Of a stretch of 64,000 nt of DNA, positions 36,301 through 51,300 are shown in pieces. A program made the position numbers and the translations under genes. Origin of the DNA: Incurvaria masculella (lineage: Eukaryota; Arthropoda; Insecta; Lepidoptera; Incurvariidae); assembly GCA_946894095.1 (NCBI GenBank), contig OX335654.1, forward strand, positions 16,687,687 through 16,751,686, given 5' to 3'. How positions within the stretch are numbered: position 1 is the first letter of the stretch; each line of letters starts with the position of its first letter. Under the pieces are notes generated by a model. The model worked only from the letters and a program-made list of their open reading frames with translations, was not told where the DNA came from and did not search any database.

Positions 36301-39300
36301 CTCTTATGCTTGATGTGATCCTTCCACGTCATTCGCCCGTCCAGATAGAAGCCAAGATACTCGACGCAGAGGGAGCGAGGTAAGGTGTAATTTCAGAGTT
36401 TCACGGTAGGGCAGTCTTCTTTACTGGGAGTAAAAATTATATGGTTCGATACCACGGGCACGGATGCGAATTTTTTGAGCCAGTCATCGTTCCTGTCTAG
36501 GAGCTGCTGCAGCTTGGTGCTATGTTGTATTTAGATTTATGTTAGATGCTAGGATGGCAATTTATTCAGCAGAGGTGGCAACAGTAACATCGTCTGATGT
36601 GGGCAGATCCGAGGTGAAAATATTATAAAGGACCGGGCCCAACACCGAGCCCTGCGGAACACCAGGCTCTATGGCATGAAGGGTCCATCTGGCGTTTCCC
36701 TGCTTAACTTGGAAGGATCTATCAGAGAGGGAAGACTCTATGATCAAGAACAATGAGTGAGGCAATCTCTCATTGATTTTTATTTTCGTGTAACATCTGC
36801 AATCAGTCCTCAGATTATAATCAGATATGTTTTGAGATTTAAGGACAATCTTCACAACCTTATATCTCTATTTGATTTTGCATAATAAACCTTTGTGCTA
36901 AACTCTATTGAAATTCAACATCTCAAATGGTACAAAATACCATGGTCATGGTACAAAATAGCGTCCTGTAAAGTACTTATGTGTTCTTACGTATCGTTAG
37001 GACTCGAGAACATCTCGAGTACCTAATCGCTGGCGCTACCATTATTGTGTGAACAAGTAATAATAGTAAACATCAGATTTAATCACTCACTTGCCCGTTC
37101 ACACGTCGAGTTAATTTAGCATGGTGACGCCCCCGCAAGCCCTTCCTTACTTACTAGGCGGTAGGGTTAATCCCACCCGGGTTGGTATCATCTCATTGAA
37201 TAAACGATGGTCGAAGCGGCAATGAGAATTGTCCGTGTTTTCCATCCAGTTTGATGTAGCGGAGAAATAAAGGAAAGGTCCTGGCATGGTACCTAGTTCC
37301 CATGTGGTGTGTTAGGCTAATACCTGACGTTCAGTTTGGTATTAGCCATCCATGTCCAGTTACATAAAAAAAGCCGCACGATGTACCTGCTTGTTGAGCC
37401 GCGCGCTCTGCAGCATGTCGTGCAGGTCGTCGAGCGCAGGGCGTGCGCCGCCGCCGAGCGCGAGCGCGAGCGCGCGCGGCACGCGCGCCTGCAGCTGCGC
37501 GCGCGCGCGCGACCGCTGCTCCGCCGCCGGTCGCCGCCGCGGTGACTCCCCCTCGAACAGCAGTTCTGTAATATACAGTGGCGCTTATTGAAGATGTCGC
37601 TTGAGCGACCTCACCTTAAACACCTCAAAACTTTCATTCTGTCAAATTTGATTTACGAGTTTTTAGATGAAAGATTTACTCCATGATGCAATTAGAAAAA
37701 GGTTTAGAATAAAAGAAGAGCTTTTGTTTGTCTTCAAACACATTTAAATGTCATAGACCAACACAAAGTATGAAACGAAATATTATAGGTTATGTTTTTG
37801 TTATATTTTCTTTCCCACAAGTCCTTTTGATTAGCATAATTAAAAATAATTTATTTTCGGAATAACATGGAGAAAATTGAGTCATTTCAATCACATAGAA
37901 TCATTAATTCAAATGTTCAAATCTATTCTGTTTTATTTTGTACTAAGGCTTAAATTTACAAAAATTGGCCGAAATATAACAATAAGTATCAAAATTTTGC
38001 CACCTGACAGCTATCTCTGCGTACACTGAATAAAAGTTTGGCGGGATTGTTTCTCTTAAGTAGTAGTGGGTGAAGCGAAAGAGGAATGCTGTGATCGTAC
38101 CGTATGTTGCTCTATCTGCTTTGCCTACCCCTCCGGGAAAGTGGCATGAAGGTATGTATGCATGTATTAGATTAAAAATTTTATAACTTATGCACGGTGT
38201 TAATTTTTTTCGCCAGATTTCTATTTTAATACCGATTATTAAACTATTTTGTATACTTATCATTTTGTGGTATTTAAAAATTAAATCTAAAATAGTTTAA
38301 AATATTTGCAGATTTAATCCAAACTTTTACCTCAGCGCCAATTTACCTTTGGAATGGTTTAAGCACGCCATGTGTTCGCGCCACTGCCAAGGTCACGCGT
38401 TTGCTGTCTCGCAGCTGACTGCGCGCTGCCACCAATTTAATTGTGTCGATCCAAATGTAAATTTTCACATTTATTTTAAAAAATGTTCTACTTTAGATCT
38501 TTTTGTTAATTCAGTGTGATTCCTATTACGGAATACTATGTTTTCATACTAGTATTAGAAATCGAAAATTTTCAAAACAAAGAAAAACCTACTTTTTCGG
38601 CATCAGTATGTGACCCAAAATATCCCCCTTTCGGGAATGTCGCCTTCATTGGTTAACACCGTGTATAATTAATGAACTAACCTAAGAAAAAAAGACCTAT
38701 TTCAATTTGAACTACTAACTAACACGACAACAGGTAAATGAATTAGTGTTTAATAGCATTTAACTACCAGAACCTAAATTATCTATAAAAAATTAAAATA
38801 CCAAAAAATATTGTCCTTTTAAAATCAATTCATTTTACTTTCAGAGTACACAGAGTACACCAATAAAATCTCCAACTTTCCTGACTTTCTTGATTTCTAC
38901 CGGGTTACCCTGGCTCTTCAGAAAGTGCACTCCTGATTACTGTTGTAGGAACACTTGCATGACTCAACTGAATAATTACTCTAGGGTAGTTCCACATTAA
39001 AGTCATATTTAACTATTACATAAACATTTTCGATAGATAAAGTATGGACGAAATTTGTTGCTGATATTTCTATATTTCATTATCAACCTATAACCAGGTC
39101 AGATAAGTCGGTGACATTGTACTTTGAGTATGATTTAAAAATAAAATAAGCACTGACATTGATGCCGTAAATGCCGATATTTCATTATCACTATAAACGG
39201 GTCAGATGGTAGATAACATTGAATGTACTCTAGCTAAGAAGCGTGCCACCCTCCTATGGCCCAAAAAACAGGCCCTTCTACTCTCGTAAAATTTTGATGC

Positions 39301-42300
39301 CTTCATTTTGCTAATTCAAGACCCTGTTATGATGGAAATTATTTTTTATTACGGAAAGAACGAGATTGAATGATGAAATAGGGACTTTCATTTAAGACAG
39401 TTCTATCTGAAGCTTTTTATTTCATTGTCCATTTAACAATAATATTTATGCAACACTTTTATGTCTTGTTGTTGTATTTGAGCGTCACTTGTAGAATATT
39501 TGGCATCCTTTTTATTATTATGGCTTCTGTTTCACTCTTTCTTTGCAGTTGAATGCTTTGAACTTTTGTTTACTGACACGTATCCTCTCCAGGCAGTAAG
39601 CAAGGAAGGACGGGTGGCGATTGAAACTCTTTCATTTAGTGACAGCATGGCCCCAATTTGTGACATTGACGGTAGCGCCGGCCAGACGATGTAGCGAGTC
39701 CCGAATTCGTAAGCGAACTAACTACAATCAGTGAATTTACACTAACTTGTGGCTATGCTGGGGCCATACGTTTGAGTTTCGCTTGCCACTCGCTGTCACC
39801 TGGGATTCAAATATTTGGGATAAAAATAGAGGGCACATTTAATTATCAGTGGGCATAGAAGGGCATATTTAATTATCAGTTAGCATAGAAGGGCATATTT
39901 AATTATCAGTTAACATAGAAGGGCAGGAGCAGCAATCGAAAATCAGTTGTATGGAGACAGTGTAGCTAGTAGAAAACTATAGTTTTCGCTTATGCAACAT
40001 CGAACGTTCGTAAGCGTACTCACTCGCCGGCTGATACCGACTACCGAAAAGATATAAGCCCAATACACCACATACCCGAAGGAATTAGGTGCCATGCCAG
40101 GACCTTCCCTTTATGAGTACGGCTACATTGAACTGGATGGAAAAAACGGTAAATTTTTCATTGCCGCTTCCACCATAGTTCCATCCAATGTGGTGGTACC
40201 AACCCGTGCGGGCTTAACCCTACTACCTACAGTTTAACATGGGTTCCGAACCATGGAACAGCTCGCATTCATAACAAAATGCACTTATATAACTCAAAGA
40301 GATAGAAAGTGGTGCATGAGCGGGACGAGAATTTGAACGCAGACCTCTCGCATGAAAGGCAAGTCCTCTAGCCCCTACACCACGAGCTGTACAAAAGGTT
40401 GCCACTCCCGCCCTTCGATGCTCGCTGTTTATTACGAAGGCATGCTCCAACCGTGGCCCAGCCGGATGAGGTGCGCCAGCCGCTGCTCCGAGAGCAAGTC
40501 GGCGAGGGTCGCGTTGAGCCCGAGCGTGAACGCCTGGTCGAGGAGGTCGCGGCACGCCACCGCCACGCAGCCGAGCGCCGCGCACAGCGCGCCGCGAGCC
40601 CGCAGCACCTTCGCCACTGCGACCCAACGGTCACACGTTATTTATTTATTTATTCGATGAACGATCAGCATAAGCTGATGTTTTCATGTCTGAGTTATTA
40701 CGGTTACTTTAGTTTAGAGTTTTTAGGTTACGTTAGGCTTGAAAAATTTCAAGCCCGTTTTTAAAGGAATGGGGAAGAAAACTGCTTATTTATCACGACA
40801 GGTGGCACCTAAGCGAGCTCACCTAAAAGATCTGTCAAAGCTGTCAGATACCATACAGAATAGATTATAAAATTGAATTTACTCAACCTACGTAAATAAA
40901 ATATGTTTTTAGGGTTCCGTACCCAAAGGGTGAAAACGGAACCCTATTACTAAGCCTCCGCTGTCCGTCCGTCCGTCCATCCGTCCGTCCGTCCGTCCGT
41001 CCGTCCGTCCGTCCGTCCGTCCGTCCGTCCGTCCGTCTGTCCGTCTGTCACAGGGCTGTATCTCATGAACCGTAACAGGTAGGAAGCTGAAATTTTCACA
41101 GATTATGTATTTATTTTGCCGCTATAACAACAAATAGGTAACATTATAAAATAATAATAATTAGAGGGGGGGCCCATACAAAAAATGTGTATTTTTTTGT
41201 AAATCTTGTGCGATGGTACGGAACCCTTCGTGTGCGAGTCCGACTCGCACTTGGCCGGTTTTTCCACATGTTCACTGCTCTATTCGATAGGAAGTGTTGT
41301 CTCGAAATTGTTGAGCTGACAAGTGGCATTGAGTGTCAGGTTATGACCTCGGAGATGACTATTATGGCATATGTCGAGTGGAAAGGAAATCACATGGAAA
41401 GCAAGTCGTTAGTGTAACGACAGCACATTAACAATGTATGAGCCACGACAATGCCGGATACGCTTAGGGTGGCCCAACCCGGCGGGACTAACTCATTCGC
41501 GGGCACGTTACAAAACCGTGCTGTTGCGCTCTGGGACCTTCTCTGTTTCAAAGAAAAAGACAGGCTCCGTGATGAGAAAGATGCAACATGTCCACAAAAA
41601 AGACAATGTGCATAGTGTATGATTTGGTAAGATTTACGAAAATTTTAATTACAAAACGACTTATAGCTAAAAGTAAACCACGACCGCTGTAGTCAAAAAT
41701 CTAACAAAAACCAAATAGATTATAAATCTTGATTAAATAAGCTATGTCTGATAACTAATCTTTTTAAGATGTTCTTACTTTATCAGTGCGTAATCCACCT
41801 CCAAAGTTATTGTATAAAACGCGCGAAAAATTCGAACTTTCGGATGTTATAACATAGAAACCAAACACAATTTTACAATGCCAACGGTCACCAGACATCT
41901 AGTTCAATTAAATAAAGGTATTTTGAGCATAATTTGGGATCTCTGACAAGAAATATGGGCTTGATCTTCTTTCCCCGTTTGTATGGGGAGTTAAGCGGGT
42001 TGGGCCACCTTAATGGCAGAGATCGCGAATGCGAGATTTTTGGGACATACTGCTAAGGGTCGGTTTGATTGCATTGATTGCACTATTGTCCATGTTTGCC
42101 ATTCAGTTTAATGTACCTGTATCGTCACAATGTGCCACAAAGTAGGTGTAGTATGCTGAAGGTAGCGCTGAACAGTCAATTCCCTTACGAATTCGCTCAC
42201 TCCTGATGTTTTTGGGGTCCAAAGTCACATAAGAACTGCACAGGACGCCATTTAGTGCAATGAACATTTTATGTTGCGCTTTCTGGAGACGCCTCATCAA

Positions 42301-45300
42301 GGTCCAAAACTCCTATTAATATAGAAAATTTCGATTGGGTTATATTAGGTTTGGTTTTGTGCTTTTTAAAATAGAGACGAAAAATACATACTTTTGAATG
42401 TTCTGTGTTTTGGATCTTATGCTTTTTGGACATCATGAAGGAATTTGTAAGCGAACTGACTACTGCGTGTGTTATCATGAAAACGTGACTGCACTGCCAC
42501 TATACGGATAAGTTTCGGTCACCACTTCCGTCCATCCAGCCATCCATATCCATTGACACAAAAAAACGGCCAAGTGCGAGTCGGACTCGCACACGAAGGG
42601 TTCCGTACCATCGTCCATCACCACACCAAAAAATCACATTATAAACTTTAATTTTAATAATTATTTAACTTGTTATAGCTGCAAAATAACTACACAGTCT
42701 GTGAAAATTTCAGCTGCCTACCTATTACGGTTAATGAAATACAGCCCTGTGACAGACGTACGGACGGACAGACGGACAGCGGAGGCTTAGTAATGGGGTT
42801 CTGTTGGCACCCTTTGGGTATGGAACCCTAAAAATGGCATGCAAGTATCTGTGTGCGGCCTAAACATGCAACAGTGGCAACACTCACCAAAGTACATGAG
42901 GCACGCGCTGAACCCCGTCAGCCGCGTCTGATGGGCGCACTCGACGCGCGCCGCCCGCGCCGCGCCGACCGCCGCGAAGTTGTCGCCGAACGTGCCGTCG
43001 CGGATGTCGCGCGCGCGCCGCGGCGCCGGCGCGACCGCCGCCTCGCGCCCCTCGTCCACCTCCTCCGCCTCCTCGACGGGCGCGGCCGGGCTTTGCTTCC
43101 TGCGACACGGCAATACTTCCATCATGCCCACGGAGAACGGGACGGAGAAATGTAATTTTATCGTTACTAGCGATGCCACAGAATTTATTATTTATTATTA
43201 TATTGTAATGCACTAGCAGCATCATGCTGATGCGTGCATTTCTTTTTATGCACTTGCACTTTTGTTTTTAAGCGCTTGCACTTATTTATTTTATTTTATT
43301 GCCTATGATTTTTTTTTATATTAAGTAAAGATCCAGTTTGTTTTTGAAAAAATTTACTGACGATGCACTCAGTATTTCCTCAGGTAGGCTGTTCCGCAGT
43401 ATAGATGATGGTAAATTATTACTAATCCGAGTACAGTGTATATGCGATAAATTAAAAATCAGTCAGTGTGTTTGTTTCCACTGCTGGATATACTCCTCTC
43501 CAATTTTTCTCTAGTCCTCCCGGCCCTCAGTGGTACGGAACCACCGCTTTCCCACACTCCGTTTTCCTGTCCACGGCCGCCAGTGTAGGACACGTTTGCT
43601 CCAACGATCGTCGGCTCTTCGGCTGACGTGACCAGCCCACTGCCACTTGAGCTTAGTCACCCGCTATCCAATGTCGACTATTTTGGTACGATGGCGGATT
43701 GCCTCGTTACGCACCATATCCCGTAGACGTAGAGCGATATTCCCATCATGGCTCGCTCCAAACGAACAATAACAATAGACCAATAGTGCACATAATCGTA
43801 TGGGAAGCCGGGAGCTTGTCATAAGTCACACTGTGCACATATGTGCTCCCCATACATGCTGTGCGGATTCCTCATACAAGCACCATTGTAACTCTTAGGG
43901 TGCTTAAAATGAGAATTGTTTATTGTTTATTCATCATCCATAGACAGTACACTGCACTCGGATTTGTCATATTTTATCATTAGCATATTTTATCATTTTT
44001 TCATTGCAAGGGTATAGGCGTTTTAACCCAAAGACGCTATTTAACATATGCTCGTTAATTATATTTCTATTAATTATCAATTTCTATTTGAGTTTTATGT
44101 ATAATTTCGGCATTGGAAATATTTGATTCCTTTTGCTTTGGTACTAAATAAAATTAGAAAAAACATTATAAACTGGTGCAACAAACTAAAAAAAAATCTT
44201 TAAACTTTACACTTATTAAAGCTTTTTATTAACTTGCAATTTTTATATGTATGTAATGTAGTGGTTTAGGTGAAATTTTGTTAAATTTATTTTTTCATAA
44301 TATTGAGGAAGCATCTAACTTCAGTAAAATTAATTCCGCAATAGATTTCACCTAATTAGTCATGTTAAACAAGCTTTTGCAAAAGCCATTGTGCAGTCAT
44401 TGTAGCACAATTTTGTGACACTTGGGTTGTTGCTGTGGATGAGAGAATACAGACAATTGATTGTATAATGCAATACAATCGTTTAATTCAAATCTTAACC
44501 TTCAGTTGATTCTGCAAGGATTTTTGTAAACTCAGGGGGTGATTGTTGGGGCCGAAATTTACAACTTTTGAGCTACAAATTTTGCGGAAAGTGCCTAGTA
44601 AATAGCGTAAAGTAGCAGTACTCACATGGCTTGGTACCGCTCCACGTCGCTGGAGAGCAGGAATGCACTCATGAAGGGCTCCAGGTGCTGCCCCTTCTCC
44701 TTGCGCAGACGGTGTGCCACCGACTGGTAGATGTTGGAAAGGTCTGGCCCGCCAGCGCCAAGGCTAGCCCGCTGCACTGCCAAACCTAGGAATGGGAAGA
44801 AGTAGGCATGTTTAACATAACCGGACATGATAACTTCCCGCTTTCGCTTTCATGAGCAGTAGGCAGTACTACCCAAGCATTAAGGTTGGCCCGTAAGCAC
44901 CTGAAAATTTCGCCTCCCATACAAACGTAGTTTACTAATGATTTGAAAACCATTGTTCCAACTTACTTGATATTTGGTATCTAATATTAGGCTACAAATA
45001 TCTGTGTCTGCATGCCTTTGTTTTTTCGGTAAATGTATTCTGGGTCAAACCACAGAGAAAACAAAATTCGTATGAATATTTTCTTTTTGCATTCATTTCA
45101 TTCGGTTTGGATTTTTCAAAAAAACAAAAGCATGCAGACACAGATATTTGTTTCCTGATATTAGATATTAAATATCAATTTAATTGGAATAGCGGTTTCC
45201 AAATGATTAGTAAACTACGTTTGTATGGGGAGCATAGCGTACGGGCCGTTCTTAATGACCAAAATACCCAAATATACAAGCCACTAAGAAAGTCAGGGAC

Positions 45301-48300
45301 CGACGAAGAAAATGTGGAATGACAGGACAGATGTGGCCACTAAGAAAGGCAGAGACCTACGACGAAAATGTAGAATAACAGATAGCCAAAGAACAGAACA
45401 GCTGCATATGGCTTTAAGTGAATGAAAAAATCAAGTAAAATTTTCAACCGTTGAATATGATTATACGCACCAAAGTCACCATCAGCACTGAGAAAGATCC
45501 GAAGCAGCTCACTGGTGGCGAGGAGGCTTTTCTGCAGCAACCTCTGCACATAGTCCTCATACTTGTATCGGAGGGTCTCCGGGGGACTGTTGTCTCTGCA
45601 ACGCAACACACTGTCGTCTGTACACAATCACAGAAATGAGTCACCATTATTACTGTCACTGACCTCCTGACTGTTTATGATTTAAGGTGGCCCAACCCGG
45701 CGGGCCTAACTCATTCGCGGGCACGGTACAAAACTGAGCTGTTGCGCTCTGGGACCTTCTCTGTTTCAAAGAATAAGACAGGCTCCGTGATGAGGAAGAT
45801 GCAACATGTCCACAAAAAAGACAATGTGCATAGTATATGATTTGGTAAGATTTACGAAAATTTTAGTTTAAAAACGACTTATAGCTAAAAGTAAACCACG
45901 ACCGCTGTAGTAAAAAATCGAAAAAAAACCAAATACATTATAAATCTTGATTAAATAAGCTATGTCTGATGACTAATCTTTTTAAGATGTTCTTATTTTA
46001 TCATTGTGTAATCCACCTCCAAAGTTATTGTATAAAACGCGCGAAAAATGCGAACTTTCGGACCTTATAACTTAGAACCCAAACACAATTTTACAAAGCC
46101 AATGGTCATCAGACATCTAGCTCGATGAAATAAAGCTATTTTGAGCAAAATTTTGGATCTCTGACAAGAAATATGGGCGTGATCTTCTTTCCCCTTTTGT
46201 ATGGGGAGATGAGAGGGATGGGCCACCTTAATGGCTCACGATCAAAATAATCAAATCATAGATAGGGTAATCAGCTTTTTCGATCTCTCCCAGCTGCAAT
46301 ATATCACAAGTAGCAGTGCATACACAGAATATGCAAACGTAAAATAATACTAAAACCTTTTCTATTGATTCTTTGTTCACGCGGACTCGCATGTGACATT
46401 GGCCATCTATGGCAGATTAAATCTCACTACGGACGAATGAATCACAAAATGCAAAAAATACAAGATGGCGCCTAATTTCGGCTGGGCAGCATCAGCAGCG
46501 CGTCGCCGTGGAACTTGATCACATTTGGCACATCATCGCCAGCGTAAACACCATTACACGACGGCCCTCTAGCTGTTACCGGGTGAAATAGTGTTGGCAG
46601 CGATCACAAGATGGCGGGTACCTGCGGCTGGGCAGCGTTAGATCCTGCAGCAGCGCGTTGCTGTGGAACTTGACCACCTTTGACGTCACCGCCAGCGTTA
46701 ACACTGTTACACGCTGACCCTCTATCCGTCGCCGGGTGTAATAGTGTTTGCAGCGGTCACAAGATGGCGGGTACCTGCGGCTGGGCAGCGTCAGGTCCTG
46801 CAGCAGCGCGTCGCCATGGAACTCGACCAGCTTGCTCCTCAGCAGGTGGAAGTCGTGCTCGCTGCGCCGCACCGCCCAGCCGCCGCCGCCCTCCACGGCG
46901 CGCCTTACCGCCAGCGTGAACGCGCGCACCGTGTCGCGCCGGCCCTCTAACTGTCACGGGGCAAAATAATATTCGTAGCGGCCACGAGTTAAGTCCACGA
47001 AAAATATCTATGTATAATGTGATATGTATGTATGTATAATCGCCCACGAACCAAGGACACATTTCTTGAAGAAAGAGCCCAGTAAAAAGAACTACTTTAC
47101 GAATATACTGCAAGGCTGGTCCCGAACCAGCAAAACATACCATTCGCGGGTATTGCATTTACCAATTTGTCATGTTTAGCTTTTATAAGCACCACAGCTA
47201 CTCATACCAGTTTTTCATAAAAAAAACTATCCAACTAAAGGTTGTTTTGGTATTATTAATTTGAGTTTCAGCGACATCTACATTTGAAGCATTGTAATCA
47301 GATTTAGAAAATAATCTGAAAAAGTATTGGTTGTGACATTTGTCGTTCTTCTTGTCTGAAAATGTATTTAGAGCATTCCCGCGTGTTCTGTCTCACGTCC
47401 ATCCCTTCTCTTTTCTCCTCCTTTAAATTCTGCATTAGTGAAGAGTTCATGTGAAAGTTAGGCACAGGCAAGCGTGGTTCATGCAGTGAAATGTAATGTT
47501 TGAAATAGGTTTCTATAAAAGGGAGCATGCTGATAGTGAGGACTGTGATGCGTGAAAAGTTGTGAACACTCACCGTCGTGACATATTCAAATGACAATAT
47601 TCAAATTGAGTTACAGCAACATCTACATTTGAAGCATTGTAATCTGATTACAATGCTTCACATGCAGTCGTGGTTGAAACTCAAATTATTGAGATAACGG
47701 TAATGTTGAATCCATTAAATACATAAAATCATCAATATTCAAATTGATTGTAATATAATGTAATGTAATGTAGGATAAATATTGGTTCAAAAATCTTCTC
47801 TTCCAAGTCGGTAAAATTCTAAGGCATAGAACCCTGTCCAGAGTATTGTAAACATAAAAAATACAAATACAAAATAGCATCCCATCGCGGACTCTTGGAA
47901 CAAGCTACCTCGTGATGTTATTTTTGCGAATTAAGTAAATCACTTTAAAAACAGACTAGACAAGATAGAACAAAATAAACTTCAACCGTTATATAGACAC
48001 ATCAGCAAAAGCTGCTAGTCTATCGAAATAAAATAATAATTTGCCAGTGAGTGTAGCCGCTACCGTGAGTTAGTGCCTAGTAGCGAGTGAGCGTTACAAT
48101 CCCACCTGCCTAGTTTCCACGTCGGTGATGGTTACTCGCCAGTTGCGCAGGTCGTGCTCTTCCATTTTGGTGTGCTCCGCGAGGCTGTCCAGGTACCTGG
48201 TGGACCAACATACCGGTGAGACGGGAGGCCAACTGAGGTGAGCATCACCATCAGACCGTTTGAATACAGATTTATTTAAAAAAACGTTTGGCTCCCGGTG

Positions 48301-51300
48301 AAGTTTCTAGTTGGTTCTTCATCGTTGTCATATTGAACCGTCTATAAAAAAAACGAATCCAAGAATGTGTTTACACCTAATGGAGCCAAATAAACGAATC
48401 AACGAATATCCATAAAATAAAGCATTTATTTTTTATTAACTGTATGAAAAAATTAATAAGATAGAGCATTAATTTCAGAATCATTCAGGGCCCCCCTTAC
48501 ATATTTTTTTTTAAATGACATTTAACGGCACATGACATTCAGATAAAAGCCTAAATTTAATTTAATGTGAGTTGGCATTCCTTTTATTTTTAAGAATATT
48601 AATAGCTTTTAGCAGTTTGATAAAAATAAAGTTTTGAAAATTGTATGCACTGATTACTCAAAATTATAAAAGGTCTTCTAAATACACATTCTCAAATGAT
48701 AAACATTTCAGCAAAGCGTGGGTACACACATAATCGAGTTCTACAATAAATACGAACCTAAGAATGTTCATATTGTCTATGCCGTCTCCATCTGTCACAC
48801 TCATGTCTGTATTAATGTCTATAGTGTTGGTGAAACAGTCGAGGATCTGCCCCTCTATGGTCTGGGAGCGCAGAGCGCCTCTCAATCTGCTGCCCAATCG
48901 TATCGCTGACGATACCAATTTGTCTTGGGATCTGTAACAGATAAAAAGAATCAATTGTCACCATACGGTAATAAATTTTTGTTTTTTATGTAACTCGACA
49001 TGGATGGCTAATGTCACACCCAATGTCATAATTTTAGTCCAAAACACAGCATTTCCTAAGGAATTAAGTACTATGCCAGGATCTTGCATTTACGACCACG
49101 GCTACATTAAGCTAGATGGAAAACTTGGTCATGATTCATTATTTATTTATTTATTTATTTAATAGTTCATTAACACCGTTTAGTATGAGAACATTTCAAT
49201 CACAATTCAATTTCAAACAATACATTAAACAATAAAATAATTCAACATCACACATTAATCATAAATACAATTCAACATTTCTTAAAAAGTACAGGGAAGT
49301 TAGAATCATCATAAGTGCAGCTCAAATATTAGAAATAAAAATATAATTTGTAATTTAAAAAAAAACCATAAAATTATTAACATATCCGTTTCATAGAATT
49401 GATTGGGAACAATTTCAAAATTTAGAATCAAATCACTGAGTAGGTATAGTTCAAATAATAAAATAGGCAAAATAAAAGTATTCAAGAAAACTCATTTTAA
49501 TGATTTTAACTTACGTAGGTTTCAAAAACTGTTCATTTACTAGCCATGTTAAAGAAATCATTAAGCGTATAAAATGAGTTTCTTATCAAAAAATCCTTCA
49601 GCTCTCGCTCAAACAACTTGGTATTTTCAATGGTCTTCATTTCGTTTGGCAATTTATTGAACATCTTAATCGATAGTGAGTTAAAACTGTTTGCCTTGAG
49701 TTTTGTTCTAGCTGGTGGAACTGATAGCTTTAATCTATCTCTTAATACATATTTATTTTGTTGATCTCCTTGTTTAACTATATCATTTATGTTTTTATGG
49801 GTATTTGTACATAATTGAAAAATATACATACAAGTTACGGTAAGAATTTTGTGTTCTCTAAAAATTGGTTTGCATGTTTCGTCCCATTTCGAAAAAGTGA
49901 TTATTCTGAGTGCCTTTTTTTGTAATTTAAGTATTTTAGTTATTTCTCTACTTGCTCCCCACACTTCCAAGCTATATCGCAGAATTGACTCAAAGTATGC
50001 AAAATATACAGTTTTTAATGTTTCTATGTTTGTGTATTTTCTTATTGTTTTTAGTGCATAGCAGGCGTTAGCAAGTTTTTTTGATACTTTTTCTATTTGT
50101 GATTTCCAGTTTAGATTGCTTTCGACTATGACTCCTAGAAATGTTATTTTGTCCACTTTTTTGAAAGGAAAGTTCTCTATTTCTTCATCTTCTACTGTTT
50201 TATTTTTCATTTTATAAATCATATGTTGGCTCTTATTTTTATTTAATTTCAAGTTATTGTGGTAAAACCAATTCGACAATTCGTTTAATGTTATGTTCAT
50301 ATTCTTAAACAAATCGTGAGTTGTGTTTCCGTGTACAGTGCAACTAGTATCATCCGCAAATAAATATGCATCACTCTTAGTGAGTTGATTGGGAAGATCA
50401 TTTATATACACTAAGAACAATAAGGGACCCAACACTGACCCTTGTGGGACACCATATTGTATTGTTTCTTTGTCGGACTGTACCTGTATTCTAGTTCCAT
50501 TTTTAGTATAACTACTAATTTCAACGTATTGTTGTCTGTTTGTCAAGTATGATCTGAGCAAGTTCAGTGGCGGTCCTCGAACACCGTAATATTCCAGTTT
50601 TTTCAATAGTATGGAGTGATTTACGCAATCAAAGGCTTTGCTCAGATCACAGAATAGACCAGCACATTTCTTTTTATCATCCAACCTATCTATTATATTT
50701 CCTACAAGTTCTTTTATTGTATTTGTTGTTGATTTATCTTTTCTATATGCGTTTTGTTTGCTAGTCAAAATATTATTTTTTTCAAAAAAACACATCAATT
50801 TTCTGGCTATGATTTTTTCAAATATTTTAGTAATGGGTGATAGTATTGAGAGAGGCCTATAGTTAGATACATCTTTATTATCACCCTTTTTAAAAACTGG
50901 TATAATCTTTGCAATTTTCAATTCATCTGGATAAGTTCCCTCGTTTATACATGTGTTAAAGACAGAAGTGAGCGGTCTACTTAAAATGAAGGCATTTTCT
51001 TTCAAAACATCAGTTCTCAATTCGTCATAACCAACACTTTTACTATTATTTAGTGATTTGATTGTTCTATACACTTCCTTTTCTGTGAAATATTCAAGAT
51101 AAAAAGATTTAATAGTGTCAGAATTCTGTACTTATTACTTCTTCTTCAGGCTTACCTACATTTGCAAAAAAAATATTAAATATTTGTGTGATTAGTTTTG
51201 GGTCTTTGATTTCTTTATTATCTTTTATGAGTGTTGTGTTTTCTGTTTTTTCTGGATTTGTTTGATTTGTTCGCCTTTTAATAATATTCCAAGTCGCTCT

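Larger units (their letters stand above)
46461..46770. repeat. Direct repeats of about 146 and 153 bp covering the PX exon copies
   Basis: caagatggcg recurs at 46461, 46607 and 46760, each at the same place relative to the exon-derived segment. The repeats show a tandem triplication of the exon plus its downstream intron sequence. Confidence 0.8.

Noticed and set aside
39500..39694. Frame beginning with a signal-peptide-like hydrophobic stretch
   Set aside because: No ATG at the start and no continuation; it also lies downstream of the DM4/12-like exon, so it cannot be its first exon.
39831..39925. CRISPR-like short direct repeats
   Set aside because: Contiguous 30-bp units without spacers in a eukaryotic intron; a minisatellite.
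40223..40660. Several overlapping frames on both strands around the nexin C exon, and similar sets at 42787-43225, 46576-47158, 55375-55783 and 60659-60976
   Set aside because: Only one frame in each cluster fits splice sites and domain content; the others are shadows caused by high GC.
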